Assembly: GCA_035440445.1 (NCBI GenBank)
Contig: DAORMJ010000010.1
Span: 1-64,000, forward strand
DNA from: Ga0077548 sp035440445
Lineage (GTDB): Bacteria > Pseudomonadota > Alphaproteobacteria > Rhizobiales > Xanthobacteraceae
Direction: 5' to 3'
DNA: 64,000 nt
The notes beneath the pieces are model-generated. The model searched no databases and was not told the DNA's origin. It saw only the letters and a list, made by a program, of their open reading frames with translations. The position numbers were made by a program, and so were the translations under genes. Positions within the stretch are counted from its first letter, which is position 1; each line of letters starts with the position of its first letter. Below are positions 7,913 to 16,242 of the stretch, piece after piece.

Positions 7913-9271
7913 ATGAGCACCCCCACGCCCGCCTCGCACGAGGCGTCCAGCAAAAGATCCGGCAACTGGCTGCAAGCGGCCGCCGTGTACGCGCGCCCGC
8001 GCGTGTTGATCGTGATGCTGCTCGGCTTTTCCGCGGGCCTGCCGCTCGCGCTCGTCACCAGCACCTTGCAGGCGTGGCTCACGCAAAGCGGAATCGACCT
8101 GAAGACCATCGGCCTCTTCTCGCTCGTCGGCCTGCCCTACACCTTCAAGTTTTTCTGGGCGCCGCTCGTGGACGCGCTCAATGTGCCCATTCTTACGGCC
8201 CTGCTCGGCCGGCGCAGAAGCTGGCTCGTGCTGTCGCAGGTTCTCCTGATTGCAGCGATCGTCGTGCTCGGGTTTTCCGATCCCAAGACCTCGATCTTTT
8301 ACGTAACTGTTGCAGCGGTGCTCGTCGCCGCTGCCTCGGCCACACAAGACATCGTCATCGATGCCTTCCGCGTCGAAAGCCTGCCGCCGGAAGAGCAGGC
8401 CGCAGGGATCGCGAGCTACATTCTTGCTTACCGCGTGGCGCTCCTGCTCTCCGGTGCGGGCGCGCTCCTGCTTGTGTCTTACCTCGAAGCAACGGGCGTC
8501 GCGCAGCTTACGGCATGGAAGATTTCCTATATCGCGGCAGCGGCCTGTGTCGCAGTCGGCATGCTTGCAGCGCTGCTCGCGAAAGAGCCTGCCGCTGAAC
8601 CGTCGGAAGAAAACACCTCGGGCTCTCCCGTGCGTCGTGTATTCGCGACCGCGTTCAGCGCGTTCAACGAGTTTCTCTCGCGGCCGCTTGCGATCACCGT
8701 TCTCGTATTCGTGCTGCTGTTCAAGTTCTGCGATGCCTTTGCCGGCGTGTTGACCGTGCCCTTCGTGCTCAAAACCGGCTTCAGCCTCGCTACCTATGCG
8801 ACAGTCGTGAAAGGCGTCGGCTTCGCGGCCGCCGTAATCGGCGGGCTTGCCGGGGGCATGCTCGCGCGCGCGCTGCCGCTCACCACCTGCCTCTGGATCG
8901 CGGCAATCATCCAGATGCTTTCGAATCTGATGTTTTCCTGGCTTGCCTGGGTCGGACCTGATGTTGGCGCTTTGACCGTCACCATCATCGTCGAGAACTT
9001 CACGTCGAACGCGGCCAATGTGATTTTCGTTGCCTATCTCTCGGCACTGTGTGGTGCGCGCGCGCATACGGCGACCCAGTTCGCGCTGCTATCGGCCATC
9101 GCAGCGGTTGGGCGGACAGTATTGGCGGCAAGCGGCGGCTATGTCGCGGAGGCCACCGGATGGTTCTGGTTCTTCATCGTAACGTCGCTATCGGCGATCC
9201 CGAGCCTCATCATCCTTTGGTGGCTCCAGTATCGCGGGCACTTCACGACGCTTGCAGGCGATAAGAAATAG
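7913..9271 (+). CDS. AmpG-like muropeptide MFS permease
   Basis: Inner-membrane MFS transporter of 452 residues with 12 or more hydrophobic helices. AmpG proteins import GlcNAc-anhydroMurNAc peptides for cell-wall recycling. The block from GFSAGLPLALVTSTLQAW through IDLKTIGLFSLVGLPYTFKF and FWAPLVD follows the AmpG N-terminus closely, as does ATQDIVIDAFRVE. The ATG at 7913 is preferred to a GTG at 7895. It follows rmuC after 45 nt and ends 4 nt before the convergent recR stop. No beta-lactamase gene is nearby, so a role in ampC induction is not implied. Confidence 0.85.
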   Translation: MSTPTPASHEASSKRSGNWLQAAAVYARPRVLIVMLLGFSAGLPLALVTSTLQAWLTQSGIDLKTIGLFSLVGLPYTFKFFWAPLVDALNVPILTALLGRRRSWLVLSQVLLIAAIVVLGFSDPKTSIFYVTVAAVLVAAASATQDIVIDAFRVESLPPEEQAAGIASYILAYRVALLLSGAGALLLVSYLEATGVAQLTAWKISYIAAAACVAVGMLAALLAKEPAAEPSEENTSGSPVRRVFATAFSAFNEFLSRPLAITVLVFVLLFKFCDAFAGVLTVPFVLKTGFSLATYATVVKGVGFAAAVIGGLAGGMLARALPLTTCLWIAAIIQMLSNLMFSWLAWVGPDVGALTVTIIVENFTSNAANVIFVAYLSALCGARAHTATQFALLSAIAAVGRTVLAASGGYVAEATGWFWFFIVTSLSAIPSLIILWWLQYRGHFTTLAGDKK

Positions 9272-9275
9272 CGGG

Positions 9276-9881
9276 CTAGAAGAGCGTCCGCTGGCGGATC
9301 GCTGCCGACAGCGTCCCCTCATCGAGATAATCAAGCTCGCCGCCGACCGGCACGCCATGCGCGAGGCGGGTCACTTTCACGTCGGCACTACGCAGCAGAT
9401 CGGTGATGTAATGCGCTGTGGTCTGGCCATCGACCGTCGCCGATAGCGCCAGCACGACCTCTTTGACTTCCGGCTCGTGGGCGCGGCTGATCAGCGACTT
9501 GATGTTGAGATCGTCCGGCCCAATGCCATCGAGCGCAGACAAGGTGCCGCCAAGCACATGATAACGTCCGGCGACGACGCCCGCACGCTCCAGCGCCCAG
9601 AGATCCGCCACGCTTTCGACCGCCACCAGCAGCGAAGGATCGCGCGTATCATCCGCGCAGACCGAGCATGGATTGCGCGTGTCGATGTTCGCGCAGGTAT
9701 CGCAGACCACGATCTTCCGGAGAGCGTCGCCCAGTGCTGCGGCAAGCGGCTCCATCACTTCTTCGCGCTTGCGCAACAGATGAAGCGCCGCGCGGCGCGC
9801 AGAGCGCGGCCCGAGCCCGGGCAGCTTTGCCAGGAGTTGAATGAGCCGTTCGATTTCCGGACCGGCAACGACGCGGCGCAT
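9276..9881 (-). CDS. recR: Recombination mediator protein RecR
   Basis: RecFOR-pathway protein that helps load RecA at gaps. The order is canonical: helix-hairpin-helix LLAKLPGLGPRSARR (about residues 13-27), a four-cysteine zinc finger (CDTC...CSVC), then a Toprim domain (LLVAVESVADLWALE, HVLGG). The ATG at 9881 gives 201 residues, the standard length. The frame stays open into the dispersed repeat at 9887-9929, adding FAHDLIRKPV-like residues that are repeat-encoded and not part of the protein. Third gene of the dnaX-ybaB-recR series, but separated from ybaB by the repeat. Confidence 0.95.
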   Translation of the reverse strand: MRRVVAGPEIERLIQLLAKLPGLGPRSARRAALHLLRKREEVMEPLAAALGDALRKIVVCDTCANIDTRNPCSVCADDTRDPSLLVAVESVADLWALERAGVVAGRYHVLGGTLSALDGIGPDDLNIKSLISRAHEPEVKEVVLALSATVDGQTTAHYITDLLRSADVKVTRLAHGVPVGGELDYLDEGTLSAAIRQRTLF

Positions 9882-9886
9882 CAGAG

Positions 9887-9929
9887 CATGATCCCGAAAA
9901 GTGGGTACCGGCTTTCGGATAAGATCATG
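9887..9929. repeat. Dispersed palindromic repeat in front of recR
   Basis: Imperfect palindrome bounded by catgatc (9887-9893) and gatcatg (9923-9929), with inner cgaaaa / tttcgg arms. It closely matches an abundant Rhizobiales intergenic repeat that I recall as starting catgatcccgaaaagtgg and continuing with caaacaa. It fills most of the ybaB-recR spacer and ends 5 nt before the recR ATG. Confidence 0.7.
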
Positions 9930-9981
9930 CGCAAACAAGAGCGTGAAGCAGGCACCCTATCCAAGGAAGAAAACATTCGCT

Positions 9982-10302
9982 TCAAAAAAGGTTCATTCCC
10001 GGCGGCAGCGGCAGGCCGCCGGTCAGCGCCTTGGCCTTTTCCTCGACCAGCTTCTGGGATTTCGCGTGCGCATCGGCGCTCGCCGCGACAATCAGATCTT
10101 CGACGATTTCCTTTTCGTCGGCCTTCATCAGGCTCGCGTCGATCGAAACCTTCCGGACGGCCCCTTTTGCGCTCATGGTCACGGACACGAGACCGCCGCC
10201 GGCCGAGCCCGTGACTTCCAGCGTGTCGAGTTCGCTCTGCATGCGCTCCATGTTCGCCTGCAGTTCCTTGATCTTGCCCATCATGCCGAGCATGTCGCGC
10301 AT
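9982..10302 (-). CDS. ybaB: YbaB/EbfC family nucleoid-associated protein
   Basis: 106-residue DNA-binding dimer of the YbaB/EbfC family. It starts MRDMLGMMGKIKELQANME, a coiled-coil helix, then VTGSAGGGLVSVTMSAKG (the beta-strand core) and a C-terminal helix ending GLPLPPGMNLF, all typical. It follows dnaX after 13 nt, the conserved dnaX-ybaB-recR order, and is probably co-transcribed with dnaX. Its exact role is not known from sequence; relatives bind DNA with little specificity. Confidence 0.93.
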   Translation of the reverse strand: MRDMLGMMGKIKELQANMERMQSELDTLEVTGSAGGGLVSVTMSAKGAVRKVSIDASLMKADEKEIVEDLIVAASADAHAKSQKLVEEKAKALTGGLPLPPGMNLF

Positions 10303-10315
10303 CGTCTTCGTCTCC

Positions 10316-12094
10316 CTATTCGTCTTCGTCTTCGAGCGGCGCGCTGAAACCCTCTGCGGGATTCTCCGATTCCTCGGACAATACCTTCCGGCGGACGGCC
10401 GCTATTTCCGCGCCCGGAAACATGTTCAGCACCGCCTGCACGGTCGGATGGTTACGCACATCCGCTTTCAGTTGCGCCTGCGACTTGGCTTCGGTTTCTT
10501 CGAGCGTTTCGCCACCGCGCTGGCGCGATACGACAACAACCCAGCGGCGATCGGCCCATTGCGAGAGCTTCGCGCCGAGGGTGCCGGCAAAATTCACCGG
10601 CGCGCCTTCGTCGAGCGAGATTTCGAGTTTGCCGTCTTCGATCTGCACCAGCCGAACGTATTTCTGCAACGCGTGCTTGATCTGGAGATCGCGATTCCTG
10701 TCGGCGAGTGCGAGCACATCCTCCAGCGACTGCAGCCTTGGCGCATTGCTCGGCGCTTGCACGGGACGCGAAACGGGCCGGCTTGCGGTGCTGCCACCGA
10801 CTTGCGCCATCTGCATGCGTGGCGCACCCGAGAGCGCGCCGCCGCCGTTGCCGGAAGTCACTCCCGGCGCGTTGCCATTGCCGTCGCGCAGCATCCTGAT
10901 CGCTTCGTCCGGCGTCGGCAGGTCGGCGGCATAAGCCAGCCGCACAAGAATCATTTCCGCGGCCTGCACCGGCTTGCCGGAAGCAGCGGCTTCCGGAATT
11001 CCCTTCGAGAGCATCTGCCAGGCGCGCGAGAGCACACGGATCGAAAGCCGTTCGGAAAGCTCCTTGCCACGCTTGCGTTCGGCCTCGACGAGGCTCGTGT
11101 CCTCGAGCGAGGAGGGCACGATCTTGAAGCGTGTAAGCAAGTGGCTGAACTCGGCAAGATCCGACAACACGGCAACCGGATCGGCGCCGAGATCATATTG
11201 CTCGCGGAAGAGTTTCAGCGCTTCCTGGATGTTTCCGCCCATCAATGCTTCGAAAAGGTCGATGATCCGCGTGCGGTCGGCGAGCCCCAGCATCTCGCGT
11301 ACTTCGTCCGCCTTCACGATGGCACCGCCATGGGCGATCGCCTGATCCAGCAGCGAAAGCGAGTCGCGCACCGAACCTTCCGCCGCGCGCGCGATCAGCG
11401 CCAGCGCCTCGGTTTCGGCATCGATGTTTTCCTCGCCCGCGATCCTGCCGAGATGTTTCGTGAGCGTGTCGCTATCGACCCGGCGCAGATCGAAGCGCTG
11501 GCAGCGGGAGAGTATCGTCACCGGCACTTTCCGGACTTCGGTGGTCGCGAAGATGAACTTCGCATGCGCCGGCGGCTCCTCGAGCGTCTTCAACAGCGCA
11601 TTGAAGGCCGCACCCGAAAGCATGTGCACTTCGTCGAGGATATAAACCTTGTAGCGGGCGCTTACCGGCGTATAGCGCACGGCGTCGTTGATCTGGCGGA
11701 TATCGTCGACGCTGTTGTGGGACGCCGCATCCATCTCGATCACATCGACATGGCGGCTTTCGAGAATTTCCTGACAGTGCCGCCCAAGCTCCGGCATATC
11801 GAGCGTCGGACCTTTGTCCGCGCCGGATTTCGGCTCGTAGTTCAGCGCGCGCGCCAGAATGCGCGCGGTCGTGGTCTTGCCGACGCCGCGCACGCCGGTC
11901 AGCAGATAGGCCTGGGCGATGCGTCCGCTTGCGAAGGCGTTCGAAAGCGTGCGGACCATCGCTTCCTGGCCGATGAGATCGTCGAAATTGCGCGGGCGGT
12001 ATTTGCGCGCGAGCACCCGATAGCCGCCGCTTTCCTCGCCAAACAACGAGCCGCCTTCCGGCCCTGTCATCGTTTTGTTGGGCGTATCGTCCAT
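10316..12094 (-). CDS. dnaX: DNA polymerase III subunits gamma/tau (DnaX)
   Basis: Clamp-loader ATPase, 592 residues. AAA+ features in order: YRPRNFDDLIGQE, Walker A GVRGVGKTT, DVIEMDAASH, Walker B YILDEVHML, sensor 1 FATTEV and the arginine finger ILSRCQRFD. C-terminal tau-like domain III-V follows after a Gly/Ala-rich linker. Of the zinc-binding cysteines of E. coli DnaX only one remains (GRHCQEI), as I recall for other alphaproteobacteria. The ATG at 12094 is chosen because an upstream in-frame TTG at 12136 would lie inside the SRP RNA gene. No A6G-type slippery heptamer is visible, so E. coli-style frameshifting is not supported. Confidence 0.95.
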   Translation of the reverse strand: MDDTPNKTMTGPEGGSLFGEESGGYRVLARKYRPRNFDDLIGQEAMVRTLSNAFASGRIAQAYLLTGVRGVGKTTTARILARALNYEPKSGADKGPTLDMPELGRHCQEILESRHVDVIEMDAASHNSVDDIRQINDAVRYTPVSARYKVYILDEVHMLSGAAFNALLKTLEEPPAHAKFIFATTEVRKVPVTILSRCQRFDLRRVDSDTLTKHLGRIAGEENIDAETEALALIARAAEGSVRDSLSLLDQAIAHGGAIVKADEVREMLGLADRTRIIDLFEALMGGNIQEALKLFREQYDLGADPVAVLSDLAEFSHLLTRFKIVPSSLEDTSLVEAERKRGKELSERLSIRVLSRAWQMLSKGIPEAAASGKPVQAAEMILVRLAYAADLPTPDEAIRMLRDGNGNAPGVTSGNGGGALSGAPRMQMAQVGGSTASRPVSRPVQAPSNAPRLQSLEDVLALADRNRDLQIKHALQKYVRLVQIEDGKLEISLDEGAPVNFAGTLGAKLSQWADRRWVVVVSRQRGGETLEETEAKSQAQLKADVRNHPTVQAVLNMFPGAEIAAVRRKVLSEESENPAEGFSAPLEDEDE

Positions 12095-12121
12095 CCGGGC
12101 CGCCGTGCGAGGAAATGAAGT

Positions 12122-12217
12122 GGGAGGCTGGAACAATGACCCAAACCGGTCTCGTTAGGGCTGCTTCCTTCCGGACCTGACCCGGTTGGCGAGTGGCTCG
12201 TCCACCGCCAACCTCCC
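12122..12217 (-). ncRNA. ffs: 4.5S-type signal recognition particle RNA
   Basis: On the minus strand the invariant Ffh-binding hairpin is present: caggtccggaaggaagcagc with its ggaa tetraloop. The ends pair as gggaggttgg (from 12217) with ccagcctccc (to 12122), a 10-bp terminal helix with one G-T wobble, giving a molecule of about 96 nt. This is the small bacterial SRP RNA that works with Ffh in co-translational membrane targeting. It lies directly upstream of dnaX on the same strand. The exact ends are inferred from the terminal helix. Confidence 0.93.
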
Positions 12218-12306
12218 GGCCCCTATATCGGGCGGGCGGCGGTCGAAGGCAAGCGCGGGAAGACATTTCGCAATATTGTTCCGGAAACTCGAAGGATTCG
12301 CCACGA

Positions 12307-12726
12307 ATGACGACGGAATTTTCGCTCGACCCGAGGCTGCTGGCCGACTCCATCGCTCTCGGCGCGTTGCCGCTCTGCGAGGTGCGGTTGCAAAACGACG
12401 TGCGCTATCCTTGGCTCGTGCTGGTGCCACAGCGCACAGGCGTTTCAGAGCTGTTCGACCTTTCTTCCACCGATCAGGCGCAGCTTCTAAAGGAAATCAC
12501 GCTCGCATCGGCCACGCTTCGCGACGTTTCGCAGTGCCTGAAGATCAATGTCGGCGCACTCGGCAATATCGTGCGGCAGCTCCATATTCATATCGTCGCG
12601 CGAAACGAGGGCGATTTTGCCTGGCCCGGACCGGTATGGGGCGCAGGCGCGCGCGTTCCTTATGCCGATGCCGAGAAGGCGGCGTTGATTTCCCGCATCA
12701 AGGGCGCATTAGACCTGCACGGCTGA
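12307..12726 (+). CDS. HIT (histidine triad) family protein
   Basis: 139-residue protein of the HIT superfamily of nucleotide-binding hydrolases. The active-site region reads QLHIHIVARNEGD, with HIH in place of a full HxHxH triad, as in a branch of short proteobacterial HIT proteins. PWLVLVPQRTGVSELFDL, typical of the N-terminal half, precedes it. The start at 12307 avoids an N-terminal extension that would run into the SRP RNA. It is divergent from ffs/dnaX, and nudC follows after 58 nt, so two nucleotide-acting enzymes may be co-transcribed. The substrate is unknown. Confidence 0.85.
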   Translation: MTTEFSLDPRLLADSIALGALPLCEVRLQNDVRYPWLVLVPQRTGVSELFDLSSTDQAQLLKEITLASATLRDVSQCLKINVGALGNIVRQLHIHIVARNEGDFAWPGPVWGAGARVPYADAEKAALISRIKGALDLHG

Positions 12727-12784
12727 CGGATTGCGAACCGCGAGGCCGCCATGCGAGCTTAGTCCCAACAGAAGACACGGCCAG

Positions 12785-13726
12785 ATGTACATCTCCGCAC
12801 AAGAAGCGACCCTGACCTATGCCGGATCGGCGCTCGACCGGCTGAGCGAACAGCGTGGCGACGCAGCCCTCATCCAGTCGCTGCGCCGGAATGCGCGCAA
12901 CTTCGTCATTGCCGGCGAAGCATTCCTGCTTACGAAACGCGGCGGCGGCTTCGATGCCGGACTAAGCGACGACGAAGCGGCGATCGCAGGCGAGCCCTTG
13001 GAAACGGCCCTCATCGGCAAAGACAAAGATGGCCGCGGTCACTTCGCGCGCGCGGTGCCGCCGGAGCGCATCGACGCGGTGAAGGCGCATGGCGGCTTCA
13101 TCGCGGTCGATCTGCGCTCGATTGCGCTGCAGGGCCTCCTCCCGCCCGAAGACCTCTCCTCGCTTGCGACCGCGAAAGCGCTGCTGTTCTGGCACGAGCG
13201 GCACCGCTTCTGCTCGAACTGCGGCAAGCCAACCAAATCAGCACAAGCCGGATGGCGGCGCGACTGCGAAGCCTGTTCGGCGCAGCATTTTCCGCGCACC
13301 GATCCTTGCGTCATCATGCTCGCCGTCTATGGCGAGCAATGCCTGCTCGCGCGGCAGACGCGCTTTCCACCCGGCATGTGGTCGGCGCTTGCAGGCTTCG
13401 TCGAACCTGGCGAGAGCTTCGAGGAAGCCGTGCGCCGCGAGACCATGGAAGAAGCGGGTATCCCGGGCGGCCGTGTCGCTTATTTCGCCTCGCAGCCCTG
13501 GCCGTTTCCCATGTCGATCATGATCGGCTGCTTTGTCGAAGCGAAATCGGACAAGCTCAAGATCGACGAGGTCGAACTCGAAGCCGCACGCTGGGTCACG
13601 AAGGACGAGTGCCGCCTGATGCTCTCAGGCACGCATCCCGCACGCTTCTTCGCGCCGCCACCGCTTGCGATCGCGCATCACCTGATCAAGAGCTTCGTCG
13701 AACACGGCACGAACGTGTTCGATTAA
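12785..13726 (+). CDS. nudC: NAD(+) diphosphatase / RNA-decapping Nudix hydrolase (NudC)
   Basis: Cleaves NADH/NAD to NMN(H) and AMP, and in E. coli removes NAD caps from RNA. 313 residues: an N-terminal domain, a zinc ribbon (CSNCG...CEAC, about residues 140-165), then the Nudix box with the G-x5-E-x7-REUxEExGU pattern, seen as GFVEPGESFEE followed by RETMEEAGI. The NudC-specific SQPWPFP motif comes after it. Metal-binding glutamates are intact. The start at 12785 drops an unsupported upstream extension. The 3' end overlaps pheA by 4 bp in convergent orientation. Confidence 0.93.
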   Translation: MYISAQEATLTYAGSALDRLSEQRGDAALIQSLRRNARNFVIAGEAFLLTKRGGGFDAGLSDDEAAIAGEPLETALIGKDKDGRGHFARAVPPERIDAVKAHGGFIAVDLRSIALQGLLPPEDLSSLATAKALLFWHERHRFCSNCGKPTKSAQAGWRRDCEACSAQHFPRTDPCVIMLAVYGEQCLLARQTRFPPGMWSALAGFVEPGESFEEAVRRETMEEAGIPGGRVAYFASQPWPFPMSIMIGCFVEAKSDKLKIDEVELEAARWVTKDECRLMLSGTHPARFFAPPPLAIAHHLIKSFVEHGTNVFD

Positions 13727-14583
13727 CGCGCTTCGTTCCGCGCTTTCATCCGGAACGGATGCGCGGGATAGACGCCTAGAATGCGCAGTTCCTCCGAGAA
13801 GAACTGCAATTCCTCGAGCGCGAACTGCAGGCCGCGATCGTCGGGATGGCCTTCGACGTCCGCGTAAAACTGCGTCGCGACGAAATTGCCGTCGATCTGG
13901 TAAGACTCCAGCTTCGTCATGTTGATGCTGTTGGTGGCAAAACCGCCAAGCGCCTTGTAGAGCGCGGCGGGGACGTTTCTCACCTTGAACACGAAAGTCG
14001 TGACCACCGCGCCGATGTTCGGCTTGGTCCAGGCCTTCTCTTTCTGCAGGATGATGAAACGCGTCGTATTGTGATCTTCGTCCTCGATGTTCTCGCGAAC
14101 GATGTCGAGACCATAGATTTCAGCCGCGAGCGTGGATGCAATCGCCGCCCGCGTCGGATCGTTCGCCTCCATGATCTGCCGCGCGCTCCCTGCGGTATCC
14201 GCGCCGATCACAGCCGTGAGCCCCAGTTCGCGAATGACGTTGCGGCACTGCCCGAGCGCCATGACGTGGCTTTGCACGCTCTTGATCGTCTTCAGGGTCG
14301 CGCCCTTGATCGCCATCAACTGGTGCGACAGCGGCAGGAAAAATTCGCCGACGATGTTCAGCCCCGAGGTCGGCATCAAATGATGGATGTCGGCAACGCG
14401 GCCCGCGACGGAATTCTCGATCGGAATCATCGCGAGATCGGCTTCGCCGTTCGAGACGGCCGCGAATGCGTCCTCGAAGGTCGCGCAGGGCACCGGTTCG
14501 TAATCGGGAAAGCGCTCGCGGCAGGCGATATGCGAATTGGCGCCGGGTTCGCCCTGAAAGACGATGGTTTTCTTGTTAGCCAT
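13723..14583 (-). CDS. pheA: Prephenate dehydratase (PheA, monofunctional)
   Basis: Converts prephenate to phenylpyruvate in phenylalanine synthesis. 286 residues: an N-terminal periplasmic-binding-like catalytic fold starting VFQGEPGANSH, with IPIENSVAG and the catalytic NTTRF (near residue 170), then an ACT regulatory domain (FKVRNVPAALYKALG, TKLESYQIDG) expected to bind phenylalanine as feedback inhibitor. No chorismate mutase domain is fused. It follows kdsB with a 6-nt gap, an arrangement common in this order. Confidence 0.94.
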   Translation of the reverse strand: MANKKTIVFQGEPGANSHIACRERFPDYEPVPCATFEDAFAAVSNGEADLAMIPIENSVAGRVADIHHLMPTSGLNIVGEFFLPLSHQLMAIKGATLKTIKSVQSHVMALGQCRNVIRELGLTAVIGADTAGSARQIMEANDPTRAAIASTLAAEIYGLDIVRENIEDEDHNTTRFIILQKEKAWTKPNIGAVVTTFVFKVRNVPAALYKALGGFATNSINMTKLESYQIDGNFVATQFYADVEGHPDDRGLQFALEELQFFSEELRILGVYPAHPFRMKARNEAR

Positions 14584-14589
14584 GTCGGA

Positions 14590-15351
14590 TTATCTCATTT
14601 TCACCGCGAGCAACGCGCGGGCTTTCTCCAGATCGGCGGGAGTATCGACACCGAGCGGAACAGCGTCAACGATGGCGACGTCGATCCGCATCCCGTCTTC
14701 AAGCGCACGAAGCTGCTCGAGCTTCTCGCGCTTTTCGAGCGGCGCCTGCGGCAGCTTTACGAAGCGCTCGAGCGCGGCGCGGCGATACGCGTAAATCCCG
14801 ATGTGATGATAAAGCGGGCCTTCGTTCGCGGGCGCGGTCGCACGGGTGAAATAAAGCGCGCGCAAATGGTTCTCCGCCACCGGCGTGCCGACGACCTTCA
14901 CCACATTCGGATTGGTCTTCTCTTCCTCGTCGGTGATCTCGACCGCGAGCGTCGCAATATCGACCGTGGGGTCTGCAAGCGGAGCAACCACCCGGCGGAT
15001 GAGGTCCGGTTCGATCGTCGGCAGGTCGCCCTGCAGGTTCACGACGATGGAAAATGCGCCTTCGCCGTCCAGCGCGCCGAGGGCCTCGAAAATCCGGTCC
15101 GAGCCGGTCTGATGGTCGGGGCGGGTCATCACCACCCGGCCACCCGCTTGCCCGACGGCCGCGCGAATCGCGTCGTCGTCGGTCGCAACCGCCACCGAAC
15201 CCAGCCCTGCCTCGCGGGCGCGATCCAGCACGTGGAGAATCATGGGCTTGCCGTGGATGTCCGCAAGCGGCTTTCCCGGCAGCCGGGTCGCCTGCATCCG
15301 CGCGGGGATCAAAATGATCAGATCTGAGCCAGAGGCGTCTTTGGAAGACAT
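14590..15351 (-). CDS. kdsB: 3-deoxy-manno-octulosonate cytidylyltransferase (KdsB)
   Basis: Activates KDO as CMP-KDO for lipopolysaccharide inner-core synthesis. The nucleotide-binding start IPARMQATRLPGKPLADI, the metal-binding VNLQGDLPTIEP, HQTGSDRI and YHHIGIYAYRR match the family. The length of 253 residues is normal with the ATG at 15351; an open extension upstream is unsupported. First gene of a kdsB-pheA pair, divergent from the cytochrome gene at 15520 across a 168-bp spacer. Confidence 0.94.
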   Translation of the reverse strand: MSSKDASGSDLIILIPARMQATRLPGKPLADIHGKPMILHVLDRAREAGLGSVAVATDDDAIRAAVGQAGGRVVMTRPDHQTGSDRIFEALGALDGEGAFSIVVNLQGDLPTIEPDLIRRVVAPLADPTVDIATLAVEITDEEEKTNPNVVKVVGTPVAENHLRALYFTRATAPANEGPLYHHIGIYAYRRAALERFVKLPQAPLEKREKLEQLRALEDGMRIDVAIVDAVPLGVDTPADLEKARALLAVKMR

Positions 15352-15519
15352 TGAAAACACCCGGAAAACCCGCCACTGTCTATTCATTCCAAGCGGCAGA
15401 AGGTAGCAGCGGCGGCCGGGTTATACGGGTTGCCTCTGATCGGGCAAAGCGATACCTCTGACCCTCATTAATGGGGCCTCGCCGGGACGCCGGCGACAAA
15501 ATTCCGGAAACGCTGGCCG

Positions 15520-16122
15520 ATGGACAGCTTCGAACTGAACAAGATCATGGGTGCCGTGCTCGGTACCTGCCTTTTCGTCCTCTCGCTCAGCATCGTCTCG
15601 AGCGGCATCTTCGCGTCGCATGCGCCACACAAGGCGGGCTACGAGATCGCCGCCAAGGACGACAAGGCTGGCCCTACGTCCGGCCCGGTCGAGCCGCAGG
15701 TGCCGCTCGCCAATCTCCTGAACGAAGCCAACCCCGAAAAGGGCGCTTCCGTCGCGCGCCAGTGCGCGGCCTGCCACGACTTCGCCAAGGGCGGTCCGAA
15801 CAAGGTCGGTCCTGGCCTCTGGAACGTCGTCAACAGCGACGTCGGACACCATACTGGCTTCAACTATTCGAGCGCGATGAAGAACAAGAAGGGCAAGTGG
15901 ACCTTCGAAGAACTCGACAAGTTCCTGGAGAACCCGAACAAGGTCGTTCCGGGCACGTCGATGACCTTCCTCGGCGTCAAGCGCGCGGCCGATCGCGCCG
16001 CACTCATCGTCTATCTGAGCAAGCAGAACGACAGCCCGCCGGCACTCCCGGCTCCGGTTGCCGCTGCCCCTGACGCCCAGAAGAAAGACGGCGAGCAAAA
16101 GGCGCCTGCGGAAAAGAAATAA
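15520..16122 (+). CDS. cycM: Membrane-anchored class I cytochrome c (CycM-like)
   Basis: 200 residues: a single uncleaved N-terminal membrane helix (about residues 9-31, GAVLGTCLFVLSLSIVSSG), a linker, then one c-type heme site CAACH near residue 85 and a methionine axial ligand in PGTSMTF near 147. A low-complexity Ala/Pro/Lys tail follows. The plan matches CycM of Bradyrhizobium, which carries electrons from the bc1 complex to aa3 oxidase. No oxidase genes are near, so the partner is inferred from the family only. Divergent from kdsB. Confidence 0.88.
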   Translation: MDSFELNKIMGAVLGTCLFVLSLSIVSSGIFASHAPHKAGYEIAAKDDKAGPTSGPVEPQVPLANLLNEANPEKGASVARQCAACHDFAKGGPNKVGPGLWNVVNSDVGHHTGFNYSSAMKNKKGKWTFEELDKFLENPNKVVPGTSMTFLGVKRAADRAALIVYLSKQNDSPPALPAPVAAAPDAQKKDGEQKAPAEKK

Positions 16123-16163
16123 GCGCCTTGCTGCTCAAATTGTCGCGATAAATGCGCGGTTGC

Positions 16164-16183
16164 TTTGGCGCTGCCGCGCCAAA
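16164..16183. promoter_or_regulatory. Palindrome upstream of the binding-protein gene
   Basis: tttggcgc (16164-16171) and gcgccaaa (16176-16183) form a perfect 8-bp inverted repeat around tgcc, 60 nt before the GTG start at 16243. It has no T-run on the + strand, so it is more likely an operator or leader hairpin than a terminator of cycM. Confidence 0.3.
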
Positions 16184-16242
16184 ACGGTCATAATCACCTT
16201 CGACATTGCCCCCTCACCGACGGGGGTTCGACGGAGGTATTT

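Noticed and set aside
5822..9067. A 1081-codon open frame on the minus strand across fmt, def, rmuC and the AmpG-like gene
   Set aside because: It is antisense to four convincing genes, is rich in Arg/Glu/His/Gly and has no family motifs. Long empty frames are expected from codon bias at this GC content. The same applies to those at 10031-12118, 28190-30244 and 22478-23902.
10316..12094. Programmed frameshift in dnaX
   Set aside because: No A AAA AAG-type slippery heptamer is visible, and other alphaproteobacteria make the short form by proteolysis.
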